Positions 45,503-54,609 of a stretch of DNA of 64,000 nt are shown one piece after another; position 1 is the first letter of the stretch; each line of letters begins with the position of its first letter. The translations under genes and the position numbers were made by a program. The notes beneath the pieces are model-generated. The model had not been told where the DNA came from. It searched no databases and saw only the letters and a list, made by a program, of their open reading frames with translations. The DNA is from an uncultured Sinobacteraceae bacterium (GTDB taxonomy: Bacteria > Pseudomonadota > Gammaproteobacteria > Nevskiales > Nevskiaceae): the NCBI GenBank assembly GCA_903822975.1, contig CAIJRD010000012.1, positions 806,001 through 870,000 of the forward strand, given 5' to 3'.

Positions 45503-47518
45503 TCAACCCTTGGCGAACAATGCCGCCAGACGGTCGCGCACGCCAGCGACCGTAACCCCGAAATATTCATAGACTTTCGCCGCCGGCGCCGAAGCGCCGA
45601 AATCGTCGACGCCGAGCACGTCGCCGTGCGCGCCCACCCAGCGCCACCAGATGGCGGTGACCCCCGCCTCGACCGCCAGTCGGCGCGCGACGGCGCTGGG
45701 CAGAACCTGCTCGCGGTAGTCGGCCCCTTGCGCAGCAAATACTTCGAGACAGGGCATCGACACCACACGAACCCGGCGGCCTTCGGTGGCGAGTGCCTGA
45801 GCGGCTTTTACCGCCAGTTCGACTTCGGAACCGGTGGCGATGATGATCGCATCCGGCAGCTGGCCTGCGCCAAGTTCCGGCTGCCACAACACATAGCCGC
45901 CGCGTGCCACCTGTGCTGCATGGTCCGCGCCGTGCGCCTGCGGGGTCAGATTCTGCCGCGACAGCGCCAGCACGCTGGGACCGTCGGCATATTCCACCGC
46001 CGCCTTCCAGGCCACTGCGGTTTCGAAAGCGTCCGCCGGGCGCCAAACCTTGAGATGCGGGATCAGGCGCAGGCTTGAGAGGTGCTCGACCGGCTGATGC
46101 GTGGGGCCGTCTTCGCCGAGCCCGATCGAATCGTGCGAGAACACGTAGATCACGCGCGTACGCATCAGCGCCGACATGCGCACGGCGTTGCGTGCGTAGT
46201 CGGAAAACACCAGGAATGTCCCACCAAACGGGATCACGCCGCCGTGCAGCGCCATGCCGTTCATGGCCGCAGCCATGCCGAATTCGCGCACGCCCCAGGA
46301 GATGTAATTACCCGACAGCGAGCCCGGCGCGATGGTCTTGGCGCCATGCCAGATGGTGTTGTTCGATTCGGTGAGATCGGCCGAGCCGCCGACGAATTCC
46401 GGCACCTTTGGCGCGATGGCATTGAGCACCGCCTCGGAGCTCTTGCGCGTTGCCACCGGCTTGTCGACGGCGCGCTGCGTTTCGATCACCTGCGCCATGC
46501 TCGCGGCCCAGTCGGCGGGCAGCGTACCTGCGCTGCGTCGGCGCAGCTCGGCGGCTTCCTGCGGATACTGCTCGGCGTACTTGCCGAACAGTTCGTTCCA
46601 GGCGAGTGAGCGTCCACGGCCGGCGCCTTTTGCGTCCCAGCCGGCGTAGATCTCGTCCGGAATCACGAACGGCGCATGTGGCCAGCCGAGCTTGACGCGG
46701 GCCGCAGCGATCTCTGCATCGCCCAAGGCTGCGCCATGCGCCTTGGCGGTGCCTTCACGATTCGGCGCACCGAAACCGATCAGCGTCTTGCAACAGATCA
46801 GCGTCGGCTGCGCGAGTTGCGCGCGTGCGGTCTCGATCGCGGTCTTGATCTCCATCGGATCGTGGCCGTTGACCTTGCGCACCACCTGCCAGCCATAGGA
46901 TTCGAAGCGCATCGGTGTGTCGTCGCGGAACCAGCCCTTGACGTCGCCATCGATCGAAATGTTGTTGTCGTCGTAGATCACGATCAGCTTGCCGAGGCCG
47001 AGTGTTCCCGCGAGCGAACACGCCTCGTGCGAGATGCCCTCCATCAGGCAGCCGTCGCCGGCGAACACGTAGGTGTAGTGATCCACCACCGGCAAGCCGT
47101 CGCGGTTGAATTCGGAGGCCAGCAGGCGTTCGGCGATCGCCATGCCGACCGCATTCGCAAGCCCCTGACCGAGCGGCCCGGTGGTGGTTTCAACACCCGG
47201 CGCATGGCCGTACTCGGGGTGGCCGGCGGTTTTCGAATGCAGCTGACGGAAATTCTTCAGCTGCTCCATCGGCAAGTCATAGCCGGACAGATGCAACAGC
47301 GCGTACAGCAGCATCGAACCGTGCCCGTTCGACAGCACGAAGCGGTCGCGGTTGAGCCATTTGGGATCGTTCGGATCGTGACTCAGGTAGTCGTTCCACA
47401 ACACCTCGGCAATATCGGCCATGCCCATGGGCGCACCGGGGTGTCCGGAGTTGGCACGCTGCACGGCGTCCATCGCAAGGGCACGGATGGCGTTGGCGTA
47501 ATCGAAACGAGTGGGCAT
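45503..47518 (-). CDS. tkt: Transketolase
   Basis: A 671-residue thiamin-diphosphate enzyme of the pentose phosphate pathway. N-terminal [20 protein letters not shown], the ThDP motif [37 protein letters not shown], and [21 protein letters not shown] in the pyrimidine domain are all present. Full length and typical. Together with gap and pgk it forms a central-carbon cluster, here interrupted by the ton-exb genes. Confidence 0.98.
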   Translation of the reverse strand: MPTRFDYANAIRALAMDAVQRANSGHPGAPMGMADIAEVLWNDYLSHDPNDPKWLNRDRFVLSNGHGSMLLYALLHLSGYDLPMEQLKNFRQLHSKTAGHPEYGHAPGVETTTGPLGQGLANAVGMAIAERLLASEFNRDGLPVVDHYTYVFAGDGCLMEGISHEACSLAGTLGLGKLIVIYDDNNISIDGDVKGWFRDDTPMRFESYGWQVVRKVNGHDPMEIKTAIETARAQLAQPTLICCKTLIGFGAPNREGTAKAHGAALGDAEIAAARVKLGWPHAPFVIPDEIYAGWDAKGAGRGRSLAWNELFGKYAEQYPQEAAELRRRSAGTLPADWAASMAQVIETQRAVDKPVATRKSSEAVLNAIAPKVPEFVGGSADLTESNNTIWHGAKTIAPGSLSGNYISWGVREFGMAAAMNGMALHGGVIPFGGTFLVFSDYARNAVRMSALMRTRVIYVFSHDSIGLGEDGPTHQPVEHLSSLRLIPHLKVWRPADAFETAVAWKAAVEYADGPSVLALSRQNLTPQAHGADHAAQVARGGYVLWQPELGAGQLPDAIIIATGSEVELAVKAAQALATEGRRVRVVSMPCLEVFAAQGADYREQVLPSAVARRLAVEAGVTAIWWRWVGAHGDVLGVDDFGASAPAAKVYEYFGVTVAGVRDRLAALFAKG

Positions 47519-47614
47519 TGCGCGGCTCGGCAGCGGACGACGGGAGGGGCGCGTATTGTCGTCGTGGCCGCGGACGACGGCAAGGAAGTCGGCCTGATCG
47601 CGCCGGCCGCGTGA

Positions 47615-48085
47615 TCAGGCGCGGTGGTAAGGGTGGTTGATCAGCAGGCTATGTGCGCGGTACAGCTGCTCGGCGATCAGCACCCGCACCAGCGCATGCG
47701 GAAACGTCAGCTTGGATAGCGACCAGCGCGCACGCGCCGCCGCCAGTACTGCCGGTGCGTGACCATCGGGACCGCCGACCGCAAAACAGACATCGCGGCC
47801 ATCCTGCTGCCAACCCGCCAGCGCCTTGGACCAGGCGACCGTGTCCAATGCCTCGCCATGCTCGTCGAACGCAATCAGCTGCGCGTCGCGGCCGCAGGCG
47901 CGCAGGATCTTGTCGCCCTCGGCCTCGCGCATGCGCACGATGTCCGCATTCTTGCCACGATGCTCGACCGCGATCTCGACCAGTTCGAAGCGGATTTCGC
48001 GTGGCAGACGCTGCACGTAGTCGTCGAAGCCGGCCGTGACCCAGGCCGGCATTCGAGTGCCGACCGCGATCAGGCGAATACGCAT
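47615..48085 (-). CDS. rlmH: 23S rRNA (pseudouridine1915-N3)-methyltransferase
   Basis: A 156-residue SPOUT methyltransferase starting MRIRLIAVGTRMPAWV. The trefoil-knot SAM site is seen as AFDEHGEALDT, FAVGGPDGHAP and LSKLTFPHALVRVLIAEQLYRAHSLLINHPYHRA, where the last segment is the RlmH signature. The conserved GGPDG is followed by HAP rather than the more common LSP/FDP. It follows rsfS, the usual order. Confidence 0.96.
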   Translation of the reverse strand: MRIRLIAVGTRMPAWVTAGFDDYVQRLPREIRFELVEIAVEHRGKNADIVRMREAEGDKILRACGRDAQLIAFDEHGEALDTVAWSKALAGWQQDGRDVCFAVGGPDGHAPAVLAAARARWSLSKLTFPHALVRVLIAEQLYRAHSLLINHPYHRA

Positions 48086-48099
48086 CGCGACTGCCGGCT

Positions 48100-48684
48100 T
48101 TAGACGAGTTCGCGCGAAGCCGAAATCTGCCCCATGTCCCACAGCTTTTCGAGCTGGTAGAACGCGCGCGTCTGCAGCTGCATCACGTGCACCAGCACGC
48201 CGTTGAGGTTCACCAGCACCCACTCGCCTTCGGCCAGGCCCTCGACCCCAATCGGGCGATAACCCTTGCCGCGCGCCTCGTCGAGCACGTTCTGCGCGAG
48301 CGATTTGACGTGCCGGTTCGACGTACCGGTGCAGATCACCATGGTGTCGGTGATGACCGTCAGATCCCGCACGTCGAGCACCTTGATGTCGACCGCCTTG
48401 AGATCTTCCAGTGCGGCGATCACCAGCTTGGTCAGCGCCGGATCGCTCGCGCTCTTGCCGCTGGCTTTGCGCGCTGCGCGCTCGGCCGGTGCTTTCTTCG
48501 CGGCGGCTTTCTTGACCGCCGACTTCTTCGCGGTTTTGGCGGCCGCGTTCTTCGGCGCCGCCTTGCGGACCGATTCGTGGCGCTTGTTGAGAGCAGCGGA
48601 TTTCCCGACCGCGGAGGCGGACTTGCGGGGCTTGGCGGCGGCTTTCGCCGGTGTAGCGGATTTAGTCTTGGGCGGGGTCTTCAT
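48100..48684 (-). CDS. rsfS: Ribosome silencing factor RsfS with basic N-terminal extension
   Basis: RsfS binds uL14 and blocks subunit joining under starvation. The conserved domain occupies residues ~81-194 (LVIAALEDLKAVDIKVLDVRDLT, TGTSNRHVKSLAQNV, GVEGLAEGEWVLVNLNGVLVHVMQ). It is preceded by about 80 residues made of roughly 25 Ala, 19 Lys and 5 Arg, with KKAAAKKAPAERAARKA-like repeats resembling histone H1 tails. Most RsfS proteins are 105-130 residues and lack this. The first ATG is used; it overlaps the end of nadD by 23 bases. A later internal start is not excluded, but none is close to the domain. Confidence 0.92.
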   Translation of the reverse strand: MKTPPKTKSATPAKAAAKPRKSASAVGKSAALNKRHESVRKAAPKNAAAKTAKKSAVKKAAAKKAPAERAARKASGKSASDPALTKLVIAALEDLKAVDIKVLDVRDLTVITDTMVICTGTSNRHVKSLAQNVLDEARGKGYRPIGVEGLAEGEWVLVNLNGVLVHVMQLQTRAFYQLEKLWDMGQISASRELV

Positions 48685-49351
48685 CGTGTGTCAGGGCTCG
48701 GACATCCTCGGTGGTCAGTGAACGGATAACGGCTTCGGGTACCAGGCCGCGGATGCTGCGGCCGGCGGCCAACAATTGGCGAATGCGCGTAGCGGAAATC
48801 GCCAGCGGCGGAATGCTGGCGGCGAGCCACAAGCCGGCCGGGCGCGATAGCAACTCCTGCGCACCGAGCGCGCGCCGGCCGCGCAGGAACGCGGTCAACT
48901 CGCGTGCCGGCGCCGGAGGCTCATACGGACGCTCGACGAACACCAGATGCGCCAGCTCGAACAACTCGCGCCAGCGATGCCAGGTCTGCAACTGGTTGGC
49001 GGCATCGTCGCCCAGCAGCAGCACCAGCGGCTTGGCCGGTCCGTGTTCGGCACGCAATTCGGCGAGCGTGTCGTACGTGTACGACGGCCCCTTTCGGCGC
49101 AGTTCTCGATCGTCGACAGCCAGCGCGGCCTCGTCGCCGACAGCGAGCTTGGCCCAGGCCAGACGCCGCTGCGCCGAAATCTCCGGCGCCAGCCGATGCG
49201 GCGGTTGTGCCGCCGGCACGATCAGCACCTGCGCGAGCCCGAGCCGCTCGCGCAATTCCAGCGCAAGCCGCAGGTGTCCATGATGGATCGGCGCGAACGT
49301 GCCGCCGAAAATCCCGATCGCCGGGTTTGGCGCAGCGGTGGTGGCGCTCAG
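48662..49351 (-). CDS. nadD: Nicotinate-nucleotide adenylyltransferase, non-standard start
   Basis: NadD adenylates nicotinate mononucleotide in NAD synthesis. The core begins IGIFGGTFAPIHHGHLRLALELRERLG, the nucleotidyltransferase site with the HxGH motif. Later come PSYTYDTLAELRAEHGP, LLLGDDAANQLQTWHRW and the ISATRIRQLLAAGRS signature near the C-terminus. The usual Asp of GGTFDP is Ala. The frame has no ATG, GTG or TTG between the upstream stop and the conserved GGTF motif. I start at a CTG behind tgagga, giving about 229 residues. Alternatively an ATG at 49365 would be in frame if one GC unit of the GCGCGC after it were removed. Confidence 0.88.
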   Translation of the reverse strand: MSATTAAPNPAIGIFGGTFAPIHHGHLRLALELRERLGLAQVLIVPAAQPPHRLAPEISAQRRLAWAKLAVGDEAALAVDDRELRRKGPSYTYDTLAELRAEHGPAKPLVLLLGDDAANQLQTWHRWRELFELAHLVFVERPYEPPAPARELTAFLRGRRALGAQELLSRPAGLWLAASIPPLAISATRIRQLLAAGRSIRGLVPEAVIRSLTTEDVRALTHDEDPAQD

Positions 49352-49404
49352 CGCGCGGTCCTCATGGCGCCACCGTCATCGGGCGGCCTTCATCGAAAAC
49401 CGCC

Positions 49405-50709
49405 TCAACGGACGTGACCGTCACCGAGCACGACCCATTTGGTCGACGTCAGACCTTCCAGGCCGACCGGTCCGCGCGCGTGGAATTTGTCGGTGCTGAT
49501 CCCGATCTCCGCTCCGAGGCCGTATTCGTAGCCATCGGCGAAGCGCGTGCTGGCGTTGACCATCACCGAACTCGAATCGACTTCGCGCAAGAAGCGGCGC
49601 GCCAGCGTGTAGTTCTCGGTGACGATGCTGTCGGTGTGCTGGGAGCCGTGCAGCGCGATGTGTTCGATCGCCTCGTCGAAACCCTTGACGATCTTGATCG
49701 CCAGAATCGGCGCGAGGTATTCGGTGTCCCAATCTTCGGACGAGGCGAGCTTGGCCTGCGGCAGGATTCGCCGCGTGCGTTCGCAGCCGCGCAACTCCAC
49801 ACCATGACCGGCGTAGATACGCGCCAGTTCTGGCAACACGCGCTCGGCGATCGACGCGGCGACCAGCAGCGTCTCCATCGTGTTGCAGGTGCCGTAGCGT
49901 TGCGTCTTCGCGTTGACCGCAATCGCAATGGCTTTTTCGAGATCGGCGCTGTCGTCGATGTAGACGTGGCAGTTGCCGTCGAGGTGCTTGATGACGGGCA
50001 CGCGCGCGTGCTCGCTGACGAAGGCGACGAGGCCCTTGCCGCCGCGCGGGATCACCACGTCGATGTACTGCGGCATCGTCAACAGGCTGCCGACGGCGGC
50101 GCGATCGGTGGTCTCGACCACCTGCACTGCGTCTTCCGGCAAATGCGCCTCGCGCAGGGCACGCGCGATGCAGCGCGCGATCGCCTGATTCGAATGCTGC
50201 GCTTCGGAGCCACCGCGCAGCACACAGGCGTTGCCCGATTTGAGGCACAGCGATGCGGCATCGGCAGTCACGTTCGGACGCGATTCGTAAATGATGCCGA
50301 CCACGCCGAGCGGCACGCGCATACGGCCGACCTGGATACCGGAGGGACGCATCTTCAAATCGAACATTTCGCCGACCGGGTCCGGCAGCGCAGCGACCTG
50401 GCGCACGCCATCGGCCATCGCGGCGACGCGGTTGTTGTTCAGTTCAAGGCGATCGAGCAGCGCGGCTTCGAGCTGTGCCGCCGCGGCGGCGCGCATGTCG
50501 AGCGCATTGGCTTCCAGAATCGCCGCGCTCTCGGCTTCGAGGATGTCGGCCAATGCGAACAGCGCTGCATTCTTCTCGCCGGTGCTGGCGCGTGCGATGG
50601 CCCGCGCCGCGGTGCGGGCGCGCTCGCCGACCTGCTGCATGTAGGCCGCGACACTGCCCTTCTTGCCTGCCTGAGTGCCGCTGTCCCGATTGAGTGCCGC
50701 TGCCGTCAT
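49405..50709 (-). CDS. proA: Gamma-glutamyl phosphate reductase
   Basis: Second enzyme of proline synthesis, reducing glutamyl-5-phosphate with NADPH. From the ATG ([11 protein letters not shown]) it is 434 residues. Conserved segments include [41 protein letters not shown], the catalytic Cys in [14 protein letters not shown] and the C-terminal [24 protein letters not shown]. It overlaps the holA stop by four bases. proB is not in the window. Confidence 0.97.
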   Translation of the reverse strand: MTAAALNRDSGTQAGKKGSVAAYMQQVGERARTAARAIARASTGEKNAALFALADILEAESAAILEANALDMRAAAAAQLEAALLDRLELNNNRVAAMADGVRQVAALPDPVGEMFDLKMRPSGIQVGRMRVPLGVVGIIYESRPNVTADAASLCLKSGNACVLRGGSEAQHSNQAIARCIARALREAHLPEDAVQVVETTDRAAVGSLLTMPQYIDVVIPRGGKGLVAFVSEHARVPVIKHLDGNCHVYIDDSADLEKAIAIAVNAKTQRYGTCNTMETLLVAASIAERVLPELARIYAGHGVELRGCERTRRILPQAKLASSEDWDTEYLAPILAIKIVKGFDEAIEHIALHGSQHTDSIVTENYTLARRFLREVDSSSVMVNASTRFADGYEYGLGAEIGISTDKFHARGPVGLEGLTSTKWVVLGDGHVR

Positions 50710-51767
50710 GACCGTGCCGTTGCGATGGTGCCGCGGGACGTCGCAGTGGCAGGTGCAGCCGCCGCGGCCCCGGAGGCGTTGAGTGCCCATGTTAGCAACT
50801 CTTCCCAGGCCGCTGCCGCCATGCCGGTGGACTTGAACAGCTGGTCGATGCGTGCGCACAGGCGCAGGCCGTCGCGTGCCTGCGCCGGCTTGATCCGCGC
50901 GGCGGCGCGCGCGAAGGCGCCCTGACGCTGCTTGAACACGCCGGCGCTCTCCGCCGCCGCGTCGGCGTTGTGTGTGCGCGCGTAGACGGTGGTCGCGACA
51001 ATCAGCTTGCGCAGGTCGAACACCAGCGCGCCGAGAATTGCCGGGATCTCGACGCCGGCGTCGCGCATGCGCTCAAGCCCACGCACCGACCCGGCGGCAT
51101 CGCCGACCAGCACTTTGTTGATCCAGTCGTAGACCTCCAGCTGCGCCGAGTCGGATACCGCCGCCTCGACTTCGTCGAGACCGATCCGCGCCTGCGGGTA
51201 GAGCAAGGCGAGCTTGGTGATCTCCTGCGCTGCGGCCAGCAAGTTGCCTTCGGTCAGTTGCGCCAGCCGGCGCGCGGCGTCGGGCTCGGCGGTCAGCCCG
51301 GCCTGACGCAGTCGCGCCTCGATCCAAGCCGGCAGCTCTTGCGGTTTCTGCCGCTCGACGTAGAGGCTTGCACCGGCCGACTCGAGCGCTGCAAACCAGC
51401 CGCCGCTGCGCGCGCGCCACTCGATCTTGCCGGCGCTGACCAGCAACAACACGTCGCCTGGCGGCTTTTTAGCGAGTGCGTTCAAGGCCGCACTGCCGGC
51501 GGCATCGACTGCGCCGGCGATGCGCACCTCGACGATGCGCTTGTCGGCGAACAGCGACATCGAATTGCAGCTGTCGAGCAGGCGCTGCCAATCGAACCCG
51601 CGCTCGACATCGAGAATTTCGCGCTCGAGATAGCCCAGCGCGCGCGCGGATGCCCGGATCGCATCGAGCGACTCCTGCACCAGCAGCAGTTCCTCGCCGG
51701 CGACCAGATAGATCGGCAGCAGACGCTGCTTCAGCGCGGCCGGCAATTGCGAAGGGGTCAGACGCAT
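50706..51767 (-). CDS. holA: DNA polymerase III subunit delta
   Basis: Clamp-loader wrench subunit that opens the beta clamp. The 353-residue protein starts [38 protein letters not shown], the HolA N-terminal signature. It continues with [17 protein letters not shown] and [19 protein letters not shown] in the lid region. The C-terminal ~30 residues are Ala/Thr-rich. In many relatives holA follows lptE; here its upstream neighbour is a hydrolase gene. It is coupled to proA. Confidence 0.95.
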   Translation of the reverse strand: MRLTPSQLPAALKQRLLPIYLVAGEELLLVQESLDAIRASARALGYLEREILDVERGFDWQRLLDSCNSMSLFADKRIVEVRIAGAVDAAGSAALNALAKKPPGDVLLLVSAGKIEWRARSGGWFAALESAGASLYVERQKPQELPAWIEARLRQAGLTAEPDAARRLAQLTEGNLLAAAQEITKLALLYPQARIGLDEVEAAVSDSAQLEVYDWINKVLVGDAAGSVRGLERMRDAGVEIPAILGALVFDLRKLIVATTVYARTHNADAAAESAGVFKQRQGAFARAAARIKPAQARDGLRLCARIDQLFKSTGMAAAAWEELLTWALNASGAAAAAPATATSRGTIATARS

Positions 51768-51777
51768 AGGCGCAATG

Positions 51778-52830
51778 CTAACTCGCGGCGTCTGCGGCAA
51801 TCGCCGCGCCTACGTGCGGACGCAAAAACGCTGCGATCGCGCGACCGGTGGCTTCGGGTGCGTCGAAATGCAGCATGTGGCCGGCGCCTGCGATCGTCTG
51901 CTGGCGATGGTCGCGGAAACACGCGCGCCGCTGCGCCAGTTCGTCGGCGCTGATCGATTTGCCGAATTCGGATTCACCGGAATCGATGAACAGCGTTGGC
52001 GCCAGCACTTCGCGCCACACCGCCTCGGATTCGGCTGCGCGATAAAGGCCAGGCCCGCTGAGCCGATGTTTCGGATCGGCACACAGCATGATGCGGCCGT
52101 GACCGACTTCGCGTCCCCAGCACTGCGCGACGAACAGTGCGCGCGCAGCACTCAGTTGCGGATGTGAGCGCCGCACGCGCTCGGCCAGTTCTTCGAACGA
52201 CGCATAGGTCTTCGGCGTCGGTGGATCGCGCAACTGGTCGAGCCATTTGCGGAAACGCGTCGGCGCGCGTTCGGCCGGCATGTCCGGCAGGAACAGCGCA
52301 TCCAGCAAGACCAGTTGTTGCACGCGACGCGGCCGCAAGCCGGCATACAAGCTCGCGGCCTGTCCGCCCATGCTGTGACCGGCCAGCAGCACCGGCACAT
52401 CAGGCGAGTAGTGATCGATGATGGCTTCGAGGTCGGCGACGTAGTCGTAGAACCAGTACCCGTCTTCGGGCCAAGCGGTATGGCCGAAGCCGCGCCAATC
52501 CGGCGCCAGCACTTCCAGTGGCACCGGGCTGGCCGCGAGCAAGGCCTGCACCAGCGGCTCGAAGGTGCCGCTGACGTCGAGCCAGCCGTGGCACAGGATG
52601 AGCCTGTGCACGAGTCTGGGCACGAGCCCGGGCATGCGTCTGGGCAGATGCAGAGAATGCTCGGATGATTCCGCGGAATGCTGCGTGTGGACGCTCTCGA
52701 CCGGCTGCGCGGAATCTTCGCGCGCGGTAGTCGCGCTGCTGTCGTCCGAACGCCAGCGCCTGACGTGATAGCGCAGGCCGCGCACGTTGATGAAATCCGA
52801 GCGCGAAGCCGGCGCGCGCATTGCGGTCAT
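51778..52830 (-). CDS. Alpha/beta hydrolase with low-complexity insert
   Basis: A 350-residue hydrolase. The oxyanion stretch LILCHGWLDVSGTFEPLV, nucleophile elbow LLAGHSMGGQAASL and the late AGHMLHFDAPE with the catalytic His are all present, so it is probably active on an ester or similar bond of unknown identity. Between the first strands (FINVRGLRYHVRRW) and the HGW motif there is an insert of about 45 residues rich in Ser, His and Glu, ending in a repeat of Arg-Leu-Val-Pro-like units. The DNA there has three tandem 12-base repeats. Coupled to the preceding isomerase gene (ATGA). Confidence 0.88.
   Translation of the reverse strand: MTAMRAPASRSDFINVRGLRYHVRRWRSDDSSATTAREDSAQPVESVHTQHSAESSEHSLHLPRRMPGLVPRLVHRLILCHGWLDVSGTFEPLVQALLAASPVPLEVLAPDWRGFGHTAWPEDGYWFYDYVADLEAIIDHYSPDVPVLLAGHSMGGQAASLYAGLRPRRVQQLVLLDALFLPDMPAERAPTRFRKWLDQLRDPPTPKTYASFEELAERVRRSHPQLSAARALFVAQCWGREVGHGRIMLCADPKHRLSGPGLYRAAESEAVWREVLAPTLFIDSGESEFGKSISADELAQRRACFRDHRQQTIAGAGHMLHFDAPEATGRAIAAFLRPHVGAAIAADAAS
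52608..52643. repeat. Three 12-base tandem repeats in the hydrolase gene
   Basis: Three adjacent imperfect copies of gcacgagtctgg (gcacgagcccgg, gcatgcgtctgg). They encode a repeated four-residue unit in the insert of the hydrolase. The period is a multiple of three, so copy-number change would keep the frame. Confidence 0.7.
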
Positions 52831-53429
52831 GCCGCGAGCTTGCCGCCGACGAAGGCTTCCAGCAGCTGCAGGCGATCGTTGCCCCAGAACATCTGTTCGC
52901 CAACGAAGAACGTCGGCGCGCCAAATACGTTGCGCTTGACCGCATCATCGGTATTCGCGCGCAACAGATCCTTGACTGCTTGCGATTGCGCCTGCACCAG
53001 CAGCGCGGCGCCATCGATCCCGAGGCCCTCGGCCAGCGCCTGCAGCACCTGCGGCTGGCTGATGTCGGCACCGTCCGCCCAGTACGCGCGCATCACCGCC
53101 AACGCGAACGCCGGTTGGCGGCCGAGTGCTTCGGCGGCGCATGCGCAGCGCAAGGCCAGCACGCTGTTGATCGGAAAAATCTTCGGGAAGCTCAGCGGAA
53201 CGTCGTACAGACGCGCCCACAGCTTGCAATCGCCGAACAGATACTTGGCTTTCGCCGGCACACTGGCCGGCATGCGGTTGCCGCTCGCTTCGAAAACCTT
53301 GCCGAGCAGGAACGGACGCCACTGCACCTGCGCGCCGCAGCGCGCGGCGAGCGCCTCGATCTGGGTGGCGGCGAGGTAGGTGTAGGGGCTTGCGGCATCC
53401 CAAAAGAATTCGATTTGTTTTTCGCGCAT
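52827..53429 (-). CDS. DsbA-fold 2-hydroxychromene-2-carboxylate isomerase family protein
   Basis: A 200-residue thioredoxin-fold protein of the HCCA isomerase/kappa-GST family. The N-terminus MREKQIEFFWDAASPYTYLAAT has Ser at the active position (no CxxC), and the C-terminus has NVFGAPTFFVGEQMFWGNDRLQLLE. Substrate is unknown; the family includes glutathione-dependent isomerases. The start is set by an aaggagaaag ribosome site. It heads a group with the hydrolase gene. Confidence 0.92.
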   Translation of the reverse strand: MREKQIEFFWDAASPYTYLAATQIEALAARCGAQVQWRPFLLGKVFEASGNRMPASVPAKAKYLFGDCKLWARLYDVPLSFPKIFPINSVLALRCACAAEALGRQPAFALAVMRAYWADGADISQPQVLQALAEGLGIDGAALLVQAQSQAVKDLLRANTDDAVKRNVFGAPTFFVGEQMFWGNDRLQLLEAFVGGKLAA

Positions 53430-53661
53430 ACTTTCTCCTTTAGGAAGTCTCGCACGCGATGCGCGCGTGCAACAAGAAACACGGGAGACGGCATAGCTTG
53501 TGCTTCCGCTTCCCGGCACAACACAGTCGAGTGGCAAGCCTGCACGGCATCCGCCACAGGAAAGAACTCCTACAATGCCCATCTCGTGAGATTGCGATCC
53601 GGCGCGGCCAGCCTGCGCGCGTGCACGATGTAGAAAAGATGACCCACCGCGTAGCGAAACG

Positions 53662-54552
53662 ATGACTTATTGCGTAGCGATCAAAGTAACCGAAGGCCTG
53701 GTGTTCGCAGCGGATACGCGGACCAGCGCCGGCGTCGACGATGTGCGCACCTACAACAAGATGCACGTATTCGAGTTTCCGGGCGATCGTGTATTCGTCG
53801 TTCTGTCGGCCGGCAACCTCGCGACCACGCAGTTCGTGCTGGCGCAGGCGCAGCGCGAAATCGATGACGACGAGGTCAAGACCAGCCTTCGCACCGTGCG
53901 GCACATGTTCGACGCGGCCGACTATCTCGGGCAGCTGTCGGTGCGTGCACAGAAGCAGGTGCTGGCGCAGAACAGCCAGCTCGGCGGCGTCAACGTCGAA
54001 ACGACCTTGATCCTCGGCGGCCAGATCAAGGGCGAGGAACCAGCCATTTACCTGATCTACCCGCTCGGCAACTGCATTTCCGCCAGCCCGGAAACGCCGT
54101 TCCTGCAAATCGGTGAAACCAAGTACGGCAAGCCGATTCTCGATCGCTTCGTCCGTCCGCACGTGAAGCTCGAAGACGCCGCGCGCTGCGCGCTGGTGTC
54201 GCTGGATTCGACCATGCGCTCGAACATTTCCTGTGGTCCGCCGGTGGATCTGGCGCTGCTGCCGCGCGGATCGCTTGCAATCGATCACTCGCTGCGTCTG
54301 GATCTCGACACGCCGTACTACGCGCAGCTGAAGGAAACCTGGGCCTACCAGCTCGAAAACGCGATTCGCTCGCTGCCGAAGTTCGACTGGGAACAGCAGC
54401 GCTCGCTGCCGCTGCACGAAAAGACTGCATCGATGTCATCGATCCCAGTGGGCAGTCCGACCAGTTCGCAGGGGCAAACACAGTCGCTGCGGGTCAACGA
54501 AGGCGAATCGATTGCGCCTGAGCCGTCCAACGACGACGCGGTTCGCGCCTAA
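53662..54552 (+). CDS. Anbu-type proteasome-like protease
   Basis: Anbu is a proteasome beta-subunit relative that forms open helical rings. The 296-residue protein begins MTYCVAIKVTEGLVFAADTRTSAGVDDVRTYNKMH, where Thr2 is the expected nucleophile after Met removal. Lys34-like and SAGNLATTQFVL segments follow. The C-terminal ~45 residues (after FDWEQQRSLPLHEKT) are Ser/Pro/Glu-rich and probably disordered, lengthening it beyond the usual ~250. The next two genes, on the opposite strand, encode its usual partners. Confidence 0.93.
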   Translation: MTYCVAIKVTEGLVFAADTRTSAGVDDVRTYNKMHVFEFPGDRVFVVLSAGNLATTQFVLAQAQREIDDDEVKTSLRTVRHMFDAADYLGQLSVRAQKQVLAQNSQLGGVNVETTLILGGQIKGEEPAIYLIYPLGNCISASPETPFLQIGETKYGKPILDRFVRPHVKLEDAARCALVSLDSTMRSNISCGPPVDLALLPRGSLAIDHSLRLDLDTPYYAQLKETWAYQLENAIRSLPKFDWEQQRSLPLHEKTASMSSIPVGSPTSSQGQTQSLRVNEGESIAPEPSNDDAVRA

Positions 54553-54569
54553 GGCTTTATCGATCGCGG

Positions 54570-54591
54570 CGCGGCATCCATCGATGCCGCG
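54570..54591. terminator. Hairpin between anbu and alpha-E genes
   Basis: CGCGGCATC-catc-GATGCCGCG, a nine-base stem, lies in the 57 bases between the two convergent stop codons. Neither side has a T-run; it may still mark a shared 3' end. Confidence 0.4.
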
Positions 54592-54609
54592 ACCGCCTGG
54601 ATCGACGAC

